The notes beneath the pieces were generated by a model. It searched no databases, was not told where the DNA came from, and saw only the letters and a list, made by a program, of their open reading frames with translations. The position numbers and the translations under genes are program-made. 64,000 nt of DNA from an uncultured Eubacteriales bacterium (GTDB lineage: Bacteria; Bacillota; Clostridia; Christensenellales; Borkfalkiaceae), in assembly GCA_958421945.1 (NCBI GenBank), contig CATZMZ010000003.1:62001-126000 (forward strand). The letters run 5' to 3'. This document shows positions 43,720 through 52,133 of the stretch, piece after piece (position 1 is the first letter of the stretch; every line of letters begins with the position of its first letter).

Positions 43720-45590
43720 ATTTTTATTTTTTTGCGACCTGAACAATATGGACACCCATTTCCCCTATTTCTACTATCAATAGTTGCTTGCCATTCGTGA
43801 CCTTTACTGCATTTCCACCATACTTTGTGGTGGCTATTTGGCATAACATCAGTAGGTAATACCCCGATATTTTTTTCATAATTCCATTCACTTGCTAGTT
43901 CGGAATTACGCGTTATCAAATCTGTTTTCCCCTTTATTGCATAACGACCTGAACAATATGGACAACCTGTACCACTATTCCTGCTTTTTATTGTAGTTTC
44001 CCACTCATGCCCTTTATCACATTTCCACCACACTTTTTTATGGCTGTTCGCAGTAAAATCTTTTGGTTTTAAGGCACCATTTCTTTCGTAATTCCATTCA
44101 CTTGCTAGTTTTGGATTTGTTGTTGCCAAATCATTATAACCTATTAAAACTTTTTTGTTTGAACAATATGGACAACCTCTTCCTTTGCTCCTATTGTCTA
44201 TTGATGATTGCCATTCATGTCCTTTACTACATCTCCACCATGCTTTCTGTGCACTATTTGCAGTAAACTGCTCTGGCCTCAAGTCACCATTTCGTTCATA
44301 ATTCCATTCGCTCACTAATTTAGAATTAAGCGTAGATAAATCAGTTTCGCCTTTAATGGCGTATCGCCCAGAACAATATGGACAACCATTGCCATTGTTT
44401 CTACTAGCAATCGTCGCTTGCCATTCATGTCCTTTACTACATCTCCACCATGCTTTCTGTGCACTATTTGCAGTAAACTGCTCTGGCCTCAAGTCACCAT
44501 TTCGTTCATAATTCCATTCGCTCACTAATTTAGAATTAAGCGTAGCCAAATCAGTTTCGCCTTTAATGGCGTATCGCCCAGAACAATATGGACAACCATT
44601 TCCTTTGTTTCTGTTATTTGTTGTCGCTTGCCATTCATGTCCTTTACTGCATTTCCACCATACTTTTTTACCACTACCAATACCAACATGTTCTGGCCTT
44701 AAATTGCCATTCTTTTCGTAATTCCACTCTTTTGCTAATTCAGGATTAGAAAACAAGAGAGAATTTGCTTTTTCTATATATTCCCTTAAATTCTCTATTT
44801 CAATCGCATCTCTTTTTAAGTTAACATCTACATTAATTCCAATAATTCCACTTAAAACTTTTTTTATAACTTCTGCTAAATTTTTTTGGTTTTTATCAAC
44901 AATATAGTCTATCGAATAATCATTTAGAGTTGACAAACCCTCCCTTATTCTATATAGTTTGATTCCATCTTCTTTGCACTTTAAATTTTTCTTTAATTCT
45001 TTTTCTTTTTTATTTTTATGCCAATAATTCCCATCGTATTCAATTGCTACTTTTTTTGACGGAATATAAATGTCTAATTCGTATCCTTTTTCTTTATAAG
45101 AGTGCAATGCTTCTATATTATATTTACTTAAATAATATATAATAGCATATTCAGGAAAAGACGTGCGCCTTCCAGAACTACAAATAGGACAGCCAACACC
45201 TTTGCTCCTATGATCAATTCTTGCTTTCCATTCATGTCCTTTCCTACATCTCCACCATACCTTTTTATCACTATGCGCTGTAATTTGTTCTGGTTTCAAA
45301 TCTCCATTTCGTTTATAATTCCATTCTTCTATTAGTCTTGGATCTGTCGTTGCTATGTCAGTTTTTCCTTTAATAGCGTATCGACCATAACAATATGGAC
45401 ACCCTGTACCTCTTGAGCGACTATTAACTGTCGCTTGCCATTCGTGCCCCTTGCAACATTTCCACCAAACTTTTTTGCCACTACCACAAGTTAATGTTTT
45501 AGGGGTTAAACCTAATTCGCTATTTTTCTCCCAATTCCATTCTGCCATTAAGGTAGGATTATCTATTAAATACTTTTTTTCTTTTTCCAT
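43707..45590 (-). CDS. Zinc-ribbon-repeat protein with embedded Vsr-like nuclease fold
   Basis: This 627-residue protein has seven copies of a roughly 65-residue treble-clef repeat (DUF4379 type). Each has EWNYERNG, KKVWWKC, KGHEW and GCPYCSGR; two precede and five follow a central domain. That domain (residues about 145-220) has SFPEYAIIYYL (Glu147), YELDIYIPSKKVAIEYDGNY (Asp173, Glu184, Asp186), WH190-191 and IKLYRIREG, the pattern of the Vsr/DUF559 endonuclease superfamily. It is probably a DNA-binding nuclease; the repeats could read DNA. It is flanked on both sides by tRNA-tail modules, like a cassette. Function is unproven. Confidence 0.75.
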   Translation of the reverse strand: MEKEKKYLIDNPTLMAEWNWEKNSELGLTPKTLTCGSGKKVWWKCCKGHEWQATVNSRSRGTGCPYCYGRYAIKGKTDIATTDPRLIEEWNYKRNGDLKPEQITAHSDKKVWWRCRKGHEWKARIDHRSKGVGCPICSSGRRTSFPEYAIIYYLSKYNIEALHSYKEKGYELDIYIPSKKVAIEYDGNYWHKNKKEKELKKNLKCKEDGIKLYRIREGLSTLNDYSIDYIVDKNQKNLAEVIKKVLSGIIGINVDVNLKRDAIEIENLREYIEKANSLLFSNPELAKEWNYEKNGNLRPEHVGIGSGKKVWWKCSKGHEWQATTNNRNKGNGCPYCSGRYAIKGETDLATLNSKLVSEWNYERNGDLRPEQFTANSAQKAWWRCSKGHEWQATIASRNNGNGCPYCSGRYAIKGETDLSTLNSKLVSEWNYERNGDLRPEQFTANSAQKAWWRCSKGHEWQSSIDNRSKGRGCPYCSNKKVLIGYNDLATTNPKLASEWNYERNGALKPKDFTANSHKKVWWKCDKGHEWETTIKSRNSGTGCPYCSGRYAIKGKTDLITRNSELASEWNYEKNIGVLPTDVMPNSHHKVWWKCSKGHEWQATIDSRNRGNGCPYCSGRKKIKIKKR

Positions 45591-45756
45591 AACTCCCCCT
45601 TTTTGTTTTTATTATAAACAAACATAATGACATCTTTTGTCATAATTATATAACTTTTTTAATATTTTTTCAACAAAATAAAAAGGCAAAAACTTTTTAC
45701 AATTTTTGCTTTTTAAAACGATTAGATCTTTACTAATAAAAAATACTGCAAAGCCA

Positions 45757-45983
45757 TAGGTGGCTCTGCAGTATCTCACTTGGTTGCGGGAGTGGGATTT
45801 TTTCTTGCCTTTTGCAAAACAGAGCAGGGGAAAAAACTAATGCTTTGCAAAAGACTTCGGTCAGCGCTAAAAACTTGCCACAGGCAACTTTTTCCGCCTA
45901 CGGCGTCGCTCTCGTTCAAATCCCACACAAACTCTTTAATGCAATAAAATAAAGGCAACCCTTTCGGATTGCCTTTATTTTAT

Positions 45984-45990
<7 letters not shown>
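45757..45990. repeat. tRNA-tail module, proximal copy
   Basis: It starts TAGGTGGCTCTGCAGTATCT and soon has TGGTTGCGGGAGTGGGATTT, a near-copy of the tRNA-fMet 3' end (45984-46004). It ends in the 78-base segment shared with 43579-43656. Its reading frame is an artefact. The gap from 45591 to 45983 holds only this module. Confidence 0.7.
45942..45985 (-). terminator. Terminator of tRNA-fMet
   Basis: A 17-base perfect stem, CAATAAAATAAAGGCAA and its complement, extends through CC/GG and closes on TTTC directly after the tRNA. Confidence 0.8.
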
Positions 45991-46061
<71 letters not shown>

Positions 46062-46217
46062 ATACGCTTTTCCGCTTCTCTTTCGGAAAGCTTTTCTATA
46101 ATATAACATTTAAACGAATTTGTCAACCATTATTCGCGCTATATTCAATTTTTTTTGTTCCGCTTGCCTCGTTTTATTAAAATATTACGTTTTTCTCGAT
46201 ATTTCTCCATTTATCGC

Positions 46218-46246
46218 TTGAATTTTTCTTCCGCCTTTGTTACAAT
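46218..46246 (+). promoter_or_regulatory. Promoter of tilS-hpt, giving a nearly leaderless mRNA
   Basis: TTGAAT (46218-46223) and TACAAT (46241-46246) are 17 bases apart. The start codon begins only nine bases after the -10 element, and no ribosome site is visible. Confidence 0.65.
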
Positions 46247-46254
46247 ATACTTAT

Positions 46255-47619
46255 ATGTTGGTTGATTTGTCTTTTATTCCTAAAAACTCAACCGTTGCAG
46301 TCGCCGTTTCGGGCGGGAGCGATTCTATGGCTCTTTTGCATTACCTGTTCCGCGCCGCCAAAAACCTCGGCTTTAAAGTGCTTGCGCTTAACGTCGAACA
46401 CGGTATCCGCGGCAAACAATCGCTTGACGACTCCGAATTCGTTGCGCGTTACTGCGAAAGCAATAACATTCCGCTTTTATCGTTCCGCGTGGACAGTCCC
46501 GCTTTTGCCGAACGAAACAAGCTTTCGACGGAAGAAGCCGCGCGCGCGCTCAGATACGAGTGTTTTTATTCCGCGCTTAAAGACGGGAAATGCGATTTCG
46601 TTGCCACGGCACACCATTTACGCGACAATGCGGAATCGGTTTTATTCAATCTTTTTCGCGGGACGGGCGTTAAAGGCTTATCGGGCATACGCGATTGCGG
46701 CGCGATTATCAGACCTTTCGTGCGATTAAAAAAGGAAGAAATAGACGAATACGTCAAGCAAAACGGTATTCCGTTCGTGAACGATTTGACGAATTTTTGC
46801 GACGAATACACTCGTAACTATATAAGATTAAACGTACTGCCCGAAATTAAGAAGATTTTTCCCGAAGCGGAGCGGAGCATTTCGAGGCTGTCCGACATTG
46901 CCAAAGAGCAATCCGAATATCTCGAAGAAGAAGCGCGAAAGCTGCTTAATAAAACGGAATTCGGCGCAACCGTGAGTCTCCCCGCGCATAACGCGCTTTT
47001 AAGAATAGCGATAATCGGCGCGTTTAAAGAGTGCGGAGCGGAAAAAGACTGGGAAAAAATCCACGTGGACGACGTGCTTGCCCTTTCACGAAAGCAAACG
47101 GGCAAATGCGCCGATTTGCCGAAAGGCGTTACCGCGCGGCGTGAGTACAATAAAATTGCCTTTTATAAAAACGGTATACCCCATCGGGCAGACGCGAAAA
47201 TTCCGCGTGATTTTCGCGCACAGAGCAATAACGAGAGATTAAAAGAACTTGCGTTCGGCGAGGGCGAAAAGATTTTCGGGCGGTTCGTGCTTAATGCGGA
47301 GCGCGTTCCCGCAACCGTTGACGTAAAAAGCGGATTTTACATTGACGCAGGCAAACTGCCCGAGGGTGCGAAAATACGTACGCGCAGAAACGGGGACAAA
47401 TTCGCAAAGCTCGGCGGCGGCACGAAAAAGCTTAACGATTATTTTACAGATAAAAAAATTCCGCAAGCGGAGCGTGACGAGTTGCCGCTTATCGCGAAAG
47501 GGAACGAGATTTACGCGATATACGGGGTTGCCGTGTCGGAAAAGGTTAAAGCGGACGAAACGACCGAAAGGTTGATTAAAATAACCAAAGAACACAAGGA
47601 AGGCTATGAAAAACTATAA
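46255..47619 (+). CDS. tilS: tRNA(Ile)-lysidine synthase
   Basis: TilS converts C34 of the CAU-anticodon tRNA-Ile to lysidine so that it reads AUA. The PP-loop ATPase motif is VAVSGGSDSMALLHYLF, followed by VLALNVEHGIRGKQS, FVATAHHLRDNAESVLFNLF and a C-terminal TilS domain with RTRRNGDKFAKLGGGTKKL. The ATG at 46255 (454 residues) gives the proper start LSFIPKNSTVAVAVSGGSDS. It overlaps hpt by 14 bases, the conserved tilS-hpt pairing of Firmicutes. Confidence 0.95.
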   Translation: MLVDLSFIPKNSTVAVAVSGGSDSMALLHYLFRAAKNLGFKVLALNVEHGIRGKQSLDDSEFVARYCESNNIPLLSFRVDSPAFAERNKLSTEEAARALRYECFYSALKDGKCDFVATAHHLRDNAESVLFNLFRGTGVKGLSGIRDCGAIIRPFVRLKKEEIDEYVKQNGIPFVNDLTNFCDEYTRNYIRLNVLPEIKKIFPEAERSISRLSDIAKEQSEYLEEEARKLLNKTEFGATVSLPAHNALLRIAIIGAFKECGAEKDWEKIHVDDVLALSRKQTGKCADLPKGVTARREYNKIAFYKNGIPHRADAKIPRDFRAQSNNERLKELAFGEGEKIFGRFVLNAERVPATVDVKSGFYIDAGKLPEGAKIRTRRNGDKFAKLGGGTKKLNDYFTDKKIPQAERDELPLIAKGNEIYAIYGVAVSEKVKADETTERLIKITKEHKEGYEKL

Positions 47620-48148
47620 CATTTTGTTGACTGAAAACCAGATTTCGGAACGCGTTAAAGAGCTTGGCGCGCAATTAACCGCCGATTACGCGGGCAAAGA
47701 ACCCGTTATAATATGCATGCTTAAAGGCGCGGTGTATTTTTTTGCCGACCTGATAAAGAGCGTTAAAACGCCGATAATGATAGACTTTGCGAGGCTGTCG
47801 AGCTATAAAAACGGCACGGTCGGCGGCGAAATGGAACTTATTTCGAACATTACCGCGGAAATTAAAGATAAAGACGTGCTTATCGTCGAGGATATCGTGG
47901 ACAGCGGCAAGACGCTTGCTTATTTTATTAACCTGCTGAAAAACAAACAGCCGAAAAGCGTTAAGGTTTGCGCGTTTCTCGATAAAAAGGAACGCCGCGA
48001 GGTAGACATTAACGCCGATTACGTTGGCTTTGACATTCCTTGCGGTTTCGTTATAGGTTACGGCTTGGATTACGCGGAAAAGTTCCGCGAGTTGCCCTTC
48101 CTTGCAGAAGTTATCGACCCGAGTAAGGAAATTATTATCGAAGATTAA
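47606..48148 (+). CDS. hpt: Hypoxanthine phosphoribosyltransferase
   Basis: This purine-salvage enzyme converts hypoxanthine or guanine to the nucleotide with PRPP. The PRPP loop is VLIVEDIVDSGKTLAYFI, with VICMLKGAVYFFADLI upstream and VGFDIPCGFVIGYGLDYAEK downstream. It has 180 residues, normal size. AAGGAAGG precedes the start, which overlaps tilS by 14 bases. Confidence 0.96.
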   Translation: MKNYNILLTENQISERVKELGAQLTADYAGKEPVIICMLKGAVYFFADLIKSVKTPIMIDFARLSSYKNGTVGGEMELISNITAEIKDKDVLIVEDIVDSGKTLAYFINLLKNKQPKSVKVCAFLDKKERREVDINADYVGFDIPCGFVIGYGLDYAEKFRELPFLAEVIDPSKEIIIED

Positions 48149-48300
48149 ACACACGGCGATAATCGGCGTGTCCCCATAGGGATTTTATAAACAATATATA
48201 AAATTGCACTTTCAAGCGAAGAAATAATCAGATTCCATACGGAGTCTGATTTTTCTTTTATTATGCCGAAATCAACTTTTTGAAAAGCTATCATTAGGTA

Positions 48301-48329
48301 TTGATTGTTTTCGTAGGATATGGTATAAT
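48301..48329 (+). promoter_or_regulatory. Promoter of a candidate structured RNA
   Basis: TTGATT (48301-48306) and TATAAT (48324-48329) have a 17-base spacer. The predicted start at 48336 is exactly the first base of the RNA's closing stem. Confidence 0.75.
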
Positions 48330-48335
48330 GATTAT

Positions 48336-48485
48336 GCGACACAGTTAAATATTTTCGTTCTAAGTTTACGTTTGGTAAAAACGTAGGCTTTGCTTGCCAT
48401 CTCTTAGGACGATGTGAACTGTGTCGCAACAGAAGCGGGACTGCGTTTTTCGGTGCGTGGTTTCGACTGCGCACTTTTTTATTTT
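48336..48485 (+). ncRNA. Candidate structured non-coding RNA (about 148 nt)
   Basis: A transcript from the promoter at 48301-48329 would start with GCGACACAGTT, which pairs with AACTGTGTCGC (48417-48427) in an 11-base closing stem. Inside, CGTTCTAAG (48356-48364) pairs with CTTAGGACG (48403-48411). Two hairpins lie within: ACGTTT/AAACGT (48368-48384) and GGC/GCC (48386-48398). The transcript ends at a terminator (48453-48474) with a UUCG loop and a T-run. No start codon or frame is present. I could not match it to 6S, SRP, RNase P, tmRNA or a known riboswitch. Confidence 0.6.
48453..48485 (+). terminator. Terminator of the candidate RNA
   Basis: GTGCGTGGT pairs with ACTGCGCAC (two wobble pairs) around TTCG and is followed by TTTTTTATTTTT. 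Confidence 0.85.
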
Positions 48486-48553
48486 TAGACTAATTTAGTA
48501 TTTTAGTGAGTAATAATTCTTTTATTTTCGTCTTATAAGTAAGGATAATAACA

Positions 48554-49342
48554 ATGAAAAAGATTAAAAAATTATTGACAACCGGGCTTGCGCTTTTGCT
48601 TATGCTTTATATGAGTATAAGCCTTTTCGGGTGTAAGAAAAGGCAAGAAATAGTATGTGGTGATTTTGTTTGCCTACCAAGAGATAAATATATTACTGTT
48701 TGCTCATTATCCGAAAATGGTCGAGAAAAAGAAATTGTTATTATTCCGCCTTATCTTGATGGGAAGTTGGTTAATAACTTAGGAACGACATATTATTACG
48801 CAGCGTCATCTCGTATTCGTAGCAATGTTATGAAAGATTTATATGTGTCGTATAGCGTATTAAGTATAACGGCTCATGCTCCCCCGTTTATTCAAAGCGA
48901 TTCATTAGAGCGTGCTTTTTGGTGTGGGAATCAGGGTTTTATGAAAAATCAAGGAGAAGACTATGCGGACTATACTTTTCATTTAGATAATGTAAGGTAT
49001 TATGTAACGAACGTTTGTTACGAGTATTTGGTGAATAAGAAGTTTAGAAGTTTCTTGTATAAAGAAGTATTCCCTGCAAACACGGCGTATATGTTCAATT
49101 ATGAAAATTGCCCTAACGACGGGTATTTCTTTATCAATGATTTTGAATATGGCGCGACAATAGAGAATACGCCGTATGAGCCTATCCGTGACGGTTATGT
49201 ATTCGGCGGTTGGTATAATGAAAGTGAGTGTATCAATGCTTGGGATTTTGAAATTGATACCCTACCGCAAGCGCAATACGACGAACAAGAACGAGAAATT
49301 TATCAAGAAACAAAACTCTATGCAAAATGGATAAAGGAATAA
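48554..49342 (+). CDS. Lipoprotein with C-terminal InlB/Listeria-Bacteroides-type repeat
   Basis: The signal peptide MKKIKKLLTTGLALLLMLYM ends in a lipobox LFGC with Cys27. The mature protein of about 235 residues has no recognised enzyme domain. The C-terminal 60 residues (YEPIRDGYVFGGWYNESECI then LYAKWIKE) form one B-repeat of the InlB type used for surface contacts. It lies 70 bases after the candidate RNA and five bases before a paralogous lipoprotein, so the pair is probably co-transcribed. Confidence 0.7.
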   Translation: MKKIKKLLTTGLALLLMLYMSISLFGCKKRQEIVCGDFVCLPRDKYITVCSLSENGREKEIVIIPPYLDGKLVNNLGTTYYYAASSRIRSNVMKDLYVSYSVLSITAHAPPFIQSDSLERAFWCGNQGFMKNQGEDYADYTFHLDNVRYYVTNVCYEYLVNKKFRSFLYKEVFPANTAYMFNYENCPNDGYFFINDFEYGATIENTPYEPIRDGYVFGGWYNESECINAWDFEIDTLPQAQYDEQEREIYQETKLYAKWIKE

Positions 49343-49346
49343 GAAA

Positions 49347-49754
49347 ATGAAAAAGATTAAAAAAATATTTACAATCGGGCTTTCGCTTTTACTTATGCTT
49401 TGTATGAGTATAAGTTTATTTGGGTGTAAAAAGACGGGACTTATTCCAAATGGTTATTATGGGATGAGTCAAAATGAAGACGTTTATATTCTTACAGGAA
49501 ATGATATTCGCGATAGTTTTGGATGGGTTATTGATGGGGATACAGCAGAGAGGTGGGTAAGCGGTTCTTGTGATTATAAAGCAAAAATCGTTGAAAACGA
49601 CGGAAAGATTTATTTTAAAGGATATAAATGGAAAGACTTATTGGATATCCTTTTTGGGGACGGCAAAGAACAAGGAAATAGCGGCGTTTATATTGTTGAA
49701 TATGACGGAAAAAGTAGTATAACATTAGTTCCTTGTGCTACTATTTATGAATAA
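49347..49754 (+). CDS. Small lipoprotein, paralogue of the preceding gene's signal region
   Basis: The first 27 residues, MKKIKKIFTIGLSLLLMLCM ending LFGC, are nearly the same as those of the upstream lipoprotein, including Cys27; the remainder is unrelated. The mature 108 residues begin KKTGLIPNGYYGMSQNEDVY and match no family I know; the pattern NGYY then TGND resembles small lipocalin-like or calycin beta-barrel lipoproteins of Clostridia. AAG-rich sequence before the ATG is the likely ribosome site. It is followed by a hairpin cluster. Confidence 0.6.
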   Translation: MKKIKKIFTIGLSLLLMLCMSISLFGCKKTGLIPNGYYGMSQNEDVYILTGNDIRDSFGWVIDGDTAERWVSGSCDYKAKIVENDGKIYFKGYKWKDLLDILFGDGKEQGNSGVYIVEYDGKSSITLVPCATIYE

Positions 49755-49785
49755 ACTTTAATCAATCATAAAAAAGTCTGCTATG

Positions 49786-49858
49786 CGAAGAAACACGAAC
49801 AGACTTGAAACAAAAATACTGCGGTGGGCAAATCGCCCACCGCTTTCTCGTTTCTTCG
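49786..49858 (+). terminator. Nested hairpin terminator after the lipoprotein pair
   Basis: GCGGTGGGC (49821-49829) pairs with GCCCACCGC (49835-49843). An outer pairing, CGAAGAAAC (49786-49794) with GTTTCTTCG (49850-49858), encloses it. Confidence 0.6.
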
Positions 49859-50577
49859 ACAAAAAAAGATAAAAAATCTTACAAAAAGATGTCAGGTGTC
49901 TAAGAACGTGGGCATTTGCCTATTGACTTTTATAAATTCTTGTGATAAAATAGAATTATAAACACGAACATATGTTTAGAATATGCTTTGTGTGGGTATA
50001 TATAATTAAGGGCTTCTGCCCCTTAATAAGGGGAAAGCAAACTTTAGTTTGCGAGGGGTTTGCCGTCTGCGGCGAGCAATCTGCCCCTTTGTTAAGCTTG
50101 AAAGCATCGGCAGGCTTTGTTTGGTGTACTCTTTTGTGCGCTTATGGGAGATTGTTTTCCCGTTTACCCAAAGTCGTTTTATGTAAAGGGAAACAAAACG
50201 GCTTATTTAGGGTTTTATTGTCGTACAAATTTTTACGGCAATAGCGCCGTCCTTTCTCTATTTATTAGTGAAAGGCTTGAGATGACTGACCAACGTTTCA
50301 AGTAGGCACGCTCCTTGCGGAAAAATCCGTTAAGGCGTTATTAAAGCTTAAAGCGCTCGGCGCAGAGGACGGCAAAGTATCCTTAAAAGAGAAAAAATAT
50401 ATTAAGCGAATTTGCAATGCCTGATTGACTTAATCGTAATTCGGGGTCTATCGGATTGTTTCGCAATCCCGATTCGTTACGGCATACGGGCTTTAATCGT
50501 CCTAACCGCCATGATTAGCAAAACCGGGCAGTTCGGCTAAACCGTGTTTTTCAGCCTTTTCGGCTTTTAATCTTTAC
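49859..50577. other. Non-coding gap with gene debris
   Basis: A consensus promoter lies at 49923-49951 (TTGACT, 17-base spacer, TAAAAT). Behind it is a dispersed repeat (about 50010-50090) and then unrelated debris. At about 50309-50424 a plus-strand frame reads KALLKLKALGAEDGKVSLKE then KKYIKRICNA and a stop; it looks like the end of a TerB-like domain gene with no beginning. I see no intact gene. Confidence 0.4.
50010..50090. repeat. Dispersed repeat shared with 43397-43480
   Basis: It contains TCTGCCCCTT, TAAGGGGAAAGCAAAC, GTTTGCGAG and GCCGTCT in the same order as the other copy. A reading frame across it is not a real gene. Confidence 0.6.
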
Positions 50578-50614
50578 GCCGCCGCGGCAAATTTTTGTTG
50601 CGGCGGCATTTTTT
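50578..50614 (+). terminator. Terminator upstream of fliB
   Basis: GCCGCGGCAA pairs with TTGCGGCGGC (one mismatch) and is followed by ATTTTTT. Confidence 0.6.
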
Positions 50615-50635
50615 ATGCTTTACAACGCGTTTTCG

Positions 50636-50664
50636 TTGCTTTCGCGGCGAATTAGTTATATAAT
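50636..50664 (+). promoter_or_regulatory. Promoter of the FliB-like gene
   Basis: TTGCTT (50636-50641) and TATAAT (50659-50664) are separated by 17 bases. Confidence 0.6.
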
Positions 50665-50715
50665 GTTTCTTGCCGACCGCGTTGCGGCTTGCAAACGCTT
50701 AACCCTTAAACACTT

Positions 50716-51762
50716 ATGAAATTATTTACCTTAAACGTTTTTGAAAACTTTGAATGTCTTGCGGGCGAATGTCGCCACAGCTGTTGCACGGGCTGGGAAA
50801 TCGACGTCGACGAAGCCACGCTTAAAAGCTATAAAAAGTGCAAAACCCCTTTTTATAAAAAGCTTAAACAGGGCGTAGACTTTAAAAACGGCTGCTTTAA
50901 GCTTTGCCCCGACGGTAAGTGCTTCTTTCTTAACTCCGACGGTCTTTGCGATATTATCGTTAATCTCGGCAAAACCGCGCTTTGTCAGGTTTGCCGCGAC
51001 CACCCGCGTTACAGGAATTTTTTGCGCGATTCCGTCGAATACGGAATAGGCGTTTGTTGTGAGGTCGGCGCGAAAGCCGTTATCGATTTCAATGGCGATA
51101 TAAAGCTCGTCCCCGCCCCTGCAGACGCCGTGCGCGAACTCCCCGCCATTCTTTCCGACGATGCGCGCGACTATTCCGCCGACGGTTCTCCCGATGTTTC
51201 TTCCGATAATCCTTGCGGGGTTTCTTTCTCCGCGCCTGACGGCATGAAAAACAAAGCCGAGACGGAGTGGGAAAGAACAATGCTCTTATTCCGCGAAAAA
51301 GCTTTTTCGCTGTTTGCCGAACGAGAAACTCCGTTCGGCTTAAAAATCGAAGCCGCCTTGAAAATTTGCGGAGTAAAGCGCGAAAATCTTTACGAGCGGG
51401 AATGGAAGGGGCAGCTCAGGCAGTTGGAAATTTTATTCGATTTATGGAAAGAGCGCGTCGATAACGCGGATTTCGTCGCCGCGCGCGTTTTTAAAGACGA
51501 GAAAGCCTTTTCTAATCTCGCCGCGTACTTTATTCACAGACACGTTACGCAAGCGTTCGATGAAACAGACTTAAAATCGCGGTTGTTCTTTTGCGTTCTT
51601 TCGCTGTTTATTATAAACGCGGTTTACGAAGGCAACAAAAACCTCGCGCAGAACGCCTGCTCGCTTGCCGACGCCGCGCGCGAATATTCTGTCGAAATCG
51701 AGTATTCGGATGAAAATTACCAAAAACTGTTAGACGTTGCCGACACGCTGATTACACTTTGA
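50716..51762 (+). CDS. FliB-family protein (flagellin lysine-N-methylase-like)
   Basis: FliB proteins are related to Salmonella flagellin lysine N-methylase and carry a cysteine-rich N-terminus that probably holds a metal cluster. Here ECRHSCCTGWEIDVDE, then KCFFLNSDGLCDI, CQVCRDHPRYRNFL and GVCCEVG are all present in the first 120 residues. The remaining 230 residues are helical, with a variable acidic insert (about 140-180). No flagellar gene is in the window. Many non-flagellated gut Clostridia carry such proteins, so the substrate here may not be flagellin. No good ribosome site precedes the ATG. Confidence 0.8.
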   Translation: MKLFTLNVFENFECLAGECRHSCCTGWEIDVDEATLKSYKKCKTPFYKKLKQGVDFKNGCFKLCPDGKCFFLNSDGLCDIIVNLGKTALCQVCRDHPRYRNFLRDSVEYGIGVCCEVGAKAVIDFNGDIKLVPAPADAVRELPAILSDDARDYSADGSPDVSSDNPCGVSFSAPDGMKNKAETEWERTMLLFREKAFSLFAERETPFGLKIEAALKICGVKRENLYEREWKGQLRQLEILFDLWKERVDNADFVAARVFKDEKAFSNLAAYFIHRHVTQAFDETDLKSRLFFCVLSLFIINAVYEGNKNLAQNACSLADAAREYSVEIEYSDENYQKLLDVADTLITL

Positions 51763-51816
51763 ATTTTAATCGATTCGCCTTTTTTTGTTTTTTTTGCACA
51801 GCTTCCACTTTATCCG

Positions 51817-51845
51817 TTGACATATATGCGCAGTTGTGCTATACT
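51817..51845 (+). promoter_or_regulatory. Promoter of the glycine-riboswitch transcript
   Basis: TTGACA (51817-51822) and TATACT (51840-51845) are separated by 17 bases, giving a start near 51852. Confidence 0.75.
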
Positions 51846-51954
51846 TTACCGCGTAATTCGATGATGTTTACGGAATCTCGTCCTCGTTACGCGCTGAATT
51901 TGCGTTAAATACGCTTTTATTTCGCGCTTAACTTACGGACAAACGAAACCGCAA

Positions 51955-52050
51955 ACGGAGAAACTCTGGAGAAGCTTCCGCTTTAAGCGAAGTGCCGAAG
52001 GTGCAAAGGGTTTTATTTCCCCAAATCTCTCAGGCAAAAGGACAGGGCAA
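51955..52050 (+). promoter_or_regulatory. Glycine riboswitch, single aptamer
   Basis: The conserved core is present: GGAGAAACTCTGGAGAAGC, then GTGCCGAAGGTGCAAAG, then ATCTCTCAGGCAAAAGGACA. Only one full aptamer is seen, instead of the common tandem pair. It lies between a consensus promoter and a terminator, in front of an amino-acid/sodium symporter gene, so glycine probably controls transcription read-through. Confidence 0.93.
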
Positions 52051-52074
52051 TTTTCTTTATTGTTTGTTTTTTCA

Positions 52075-52112
52075 GAGTTGCTTTTTCATCGGAAAGCAAT
52101 TCTTTTTTTATT
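52075..52112 (+). terminator. Riboswitch-controlled terminator
   Basis: GAGTTGCTTT pairs with AAAGCAATTC across an eight-base loop and is followed by TTTTTTT, 25 bases after the aptamer. Confidence 0.8.
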
Positions 52113-52133
52113 TATCGTTTCAGGAGTGTTTCT

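Noticed and set aside
48336..48485. T-box, 6S or other known RNA class for the structured RNA
   Set aside because: The T-box core (GGTGGNACC-type) is absent, and the multi-branched closing-stem layout does not match 6S, SRP or tmRNA as I know them.
49972..50244. Plus-strand frame of 90 codons behind a consensus promoter
   Set aside because: It runs through a dispersed repeat and debris; composition is unlike a protein and no ribosome site is present.
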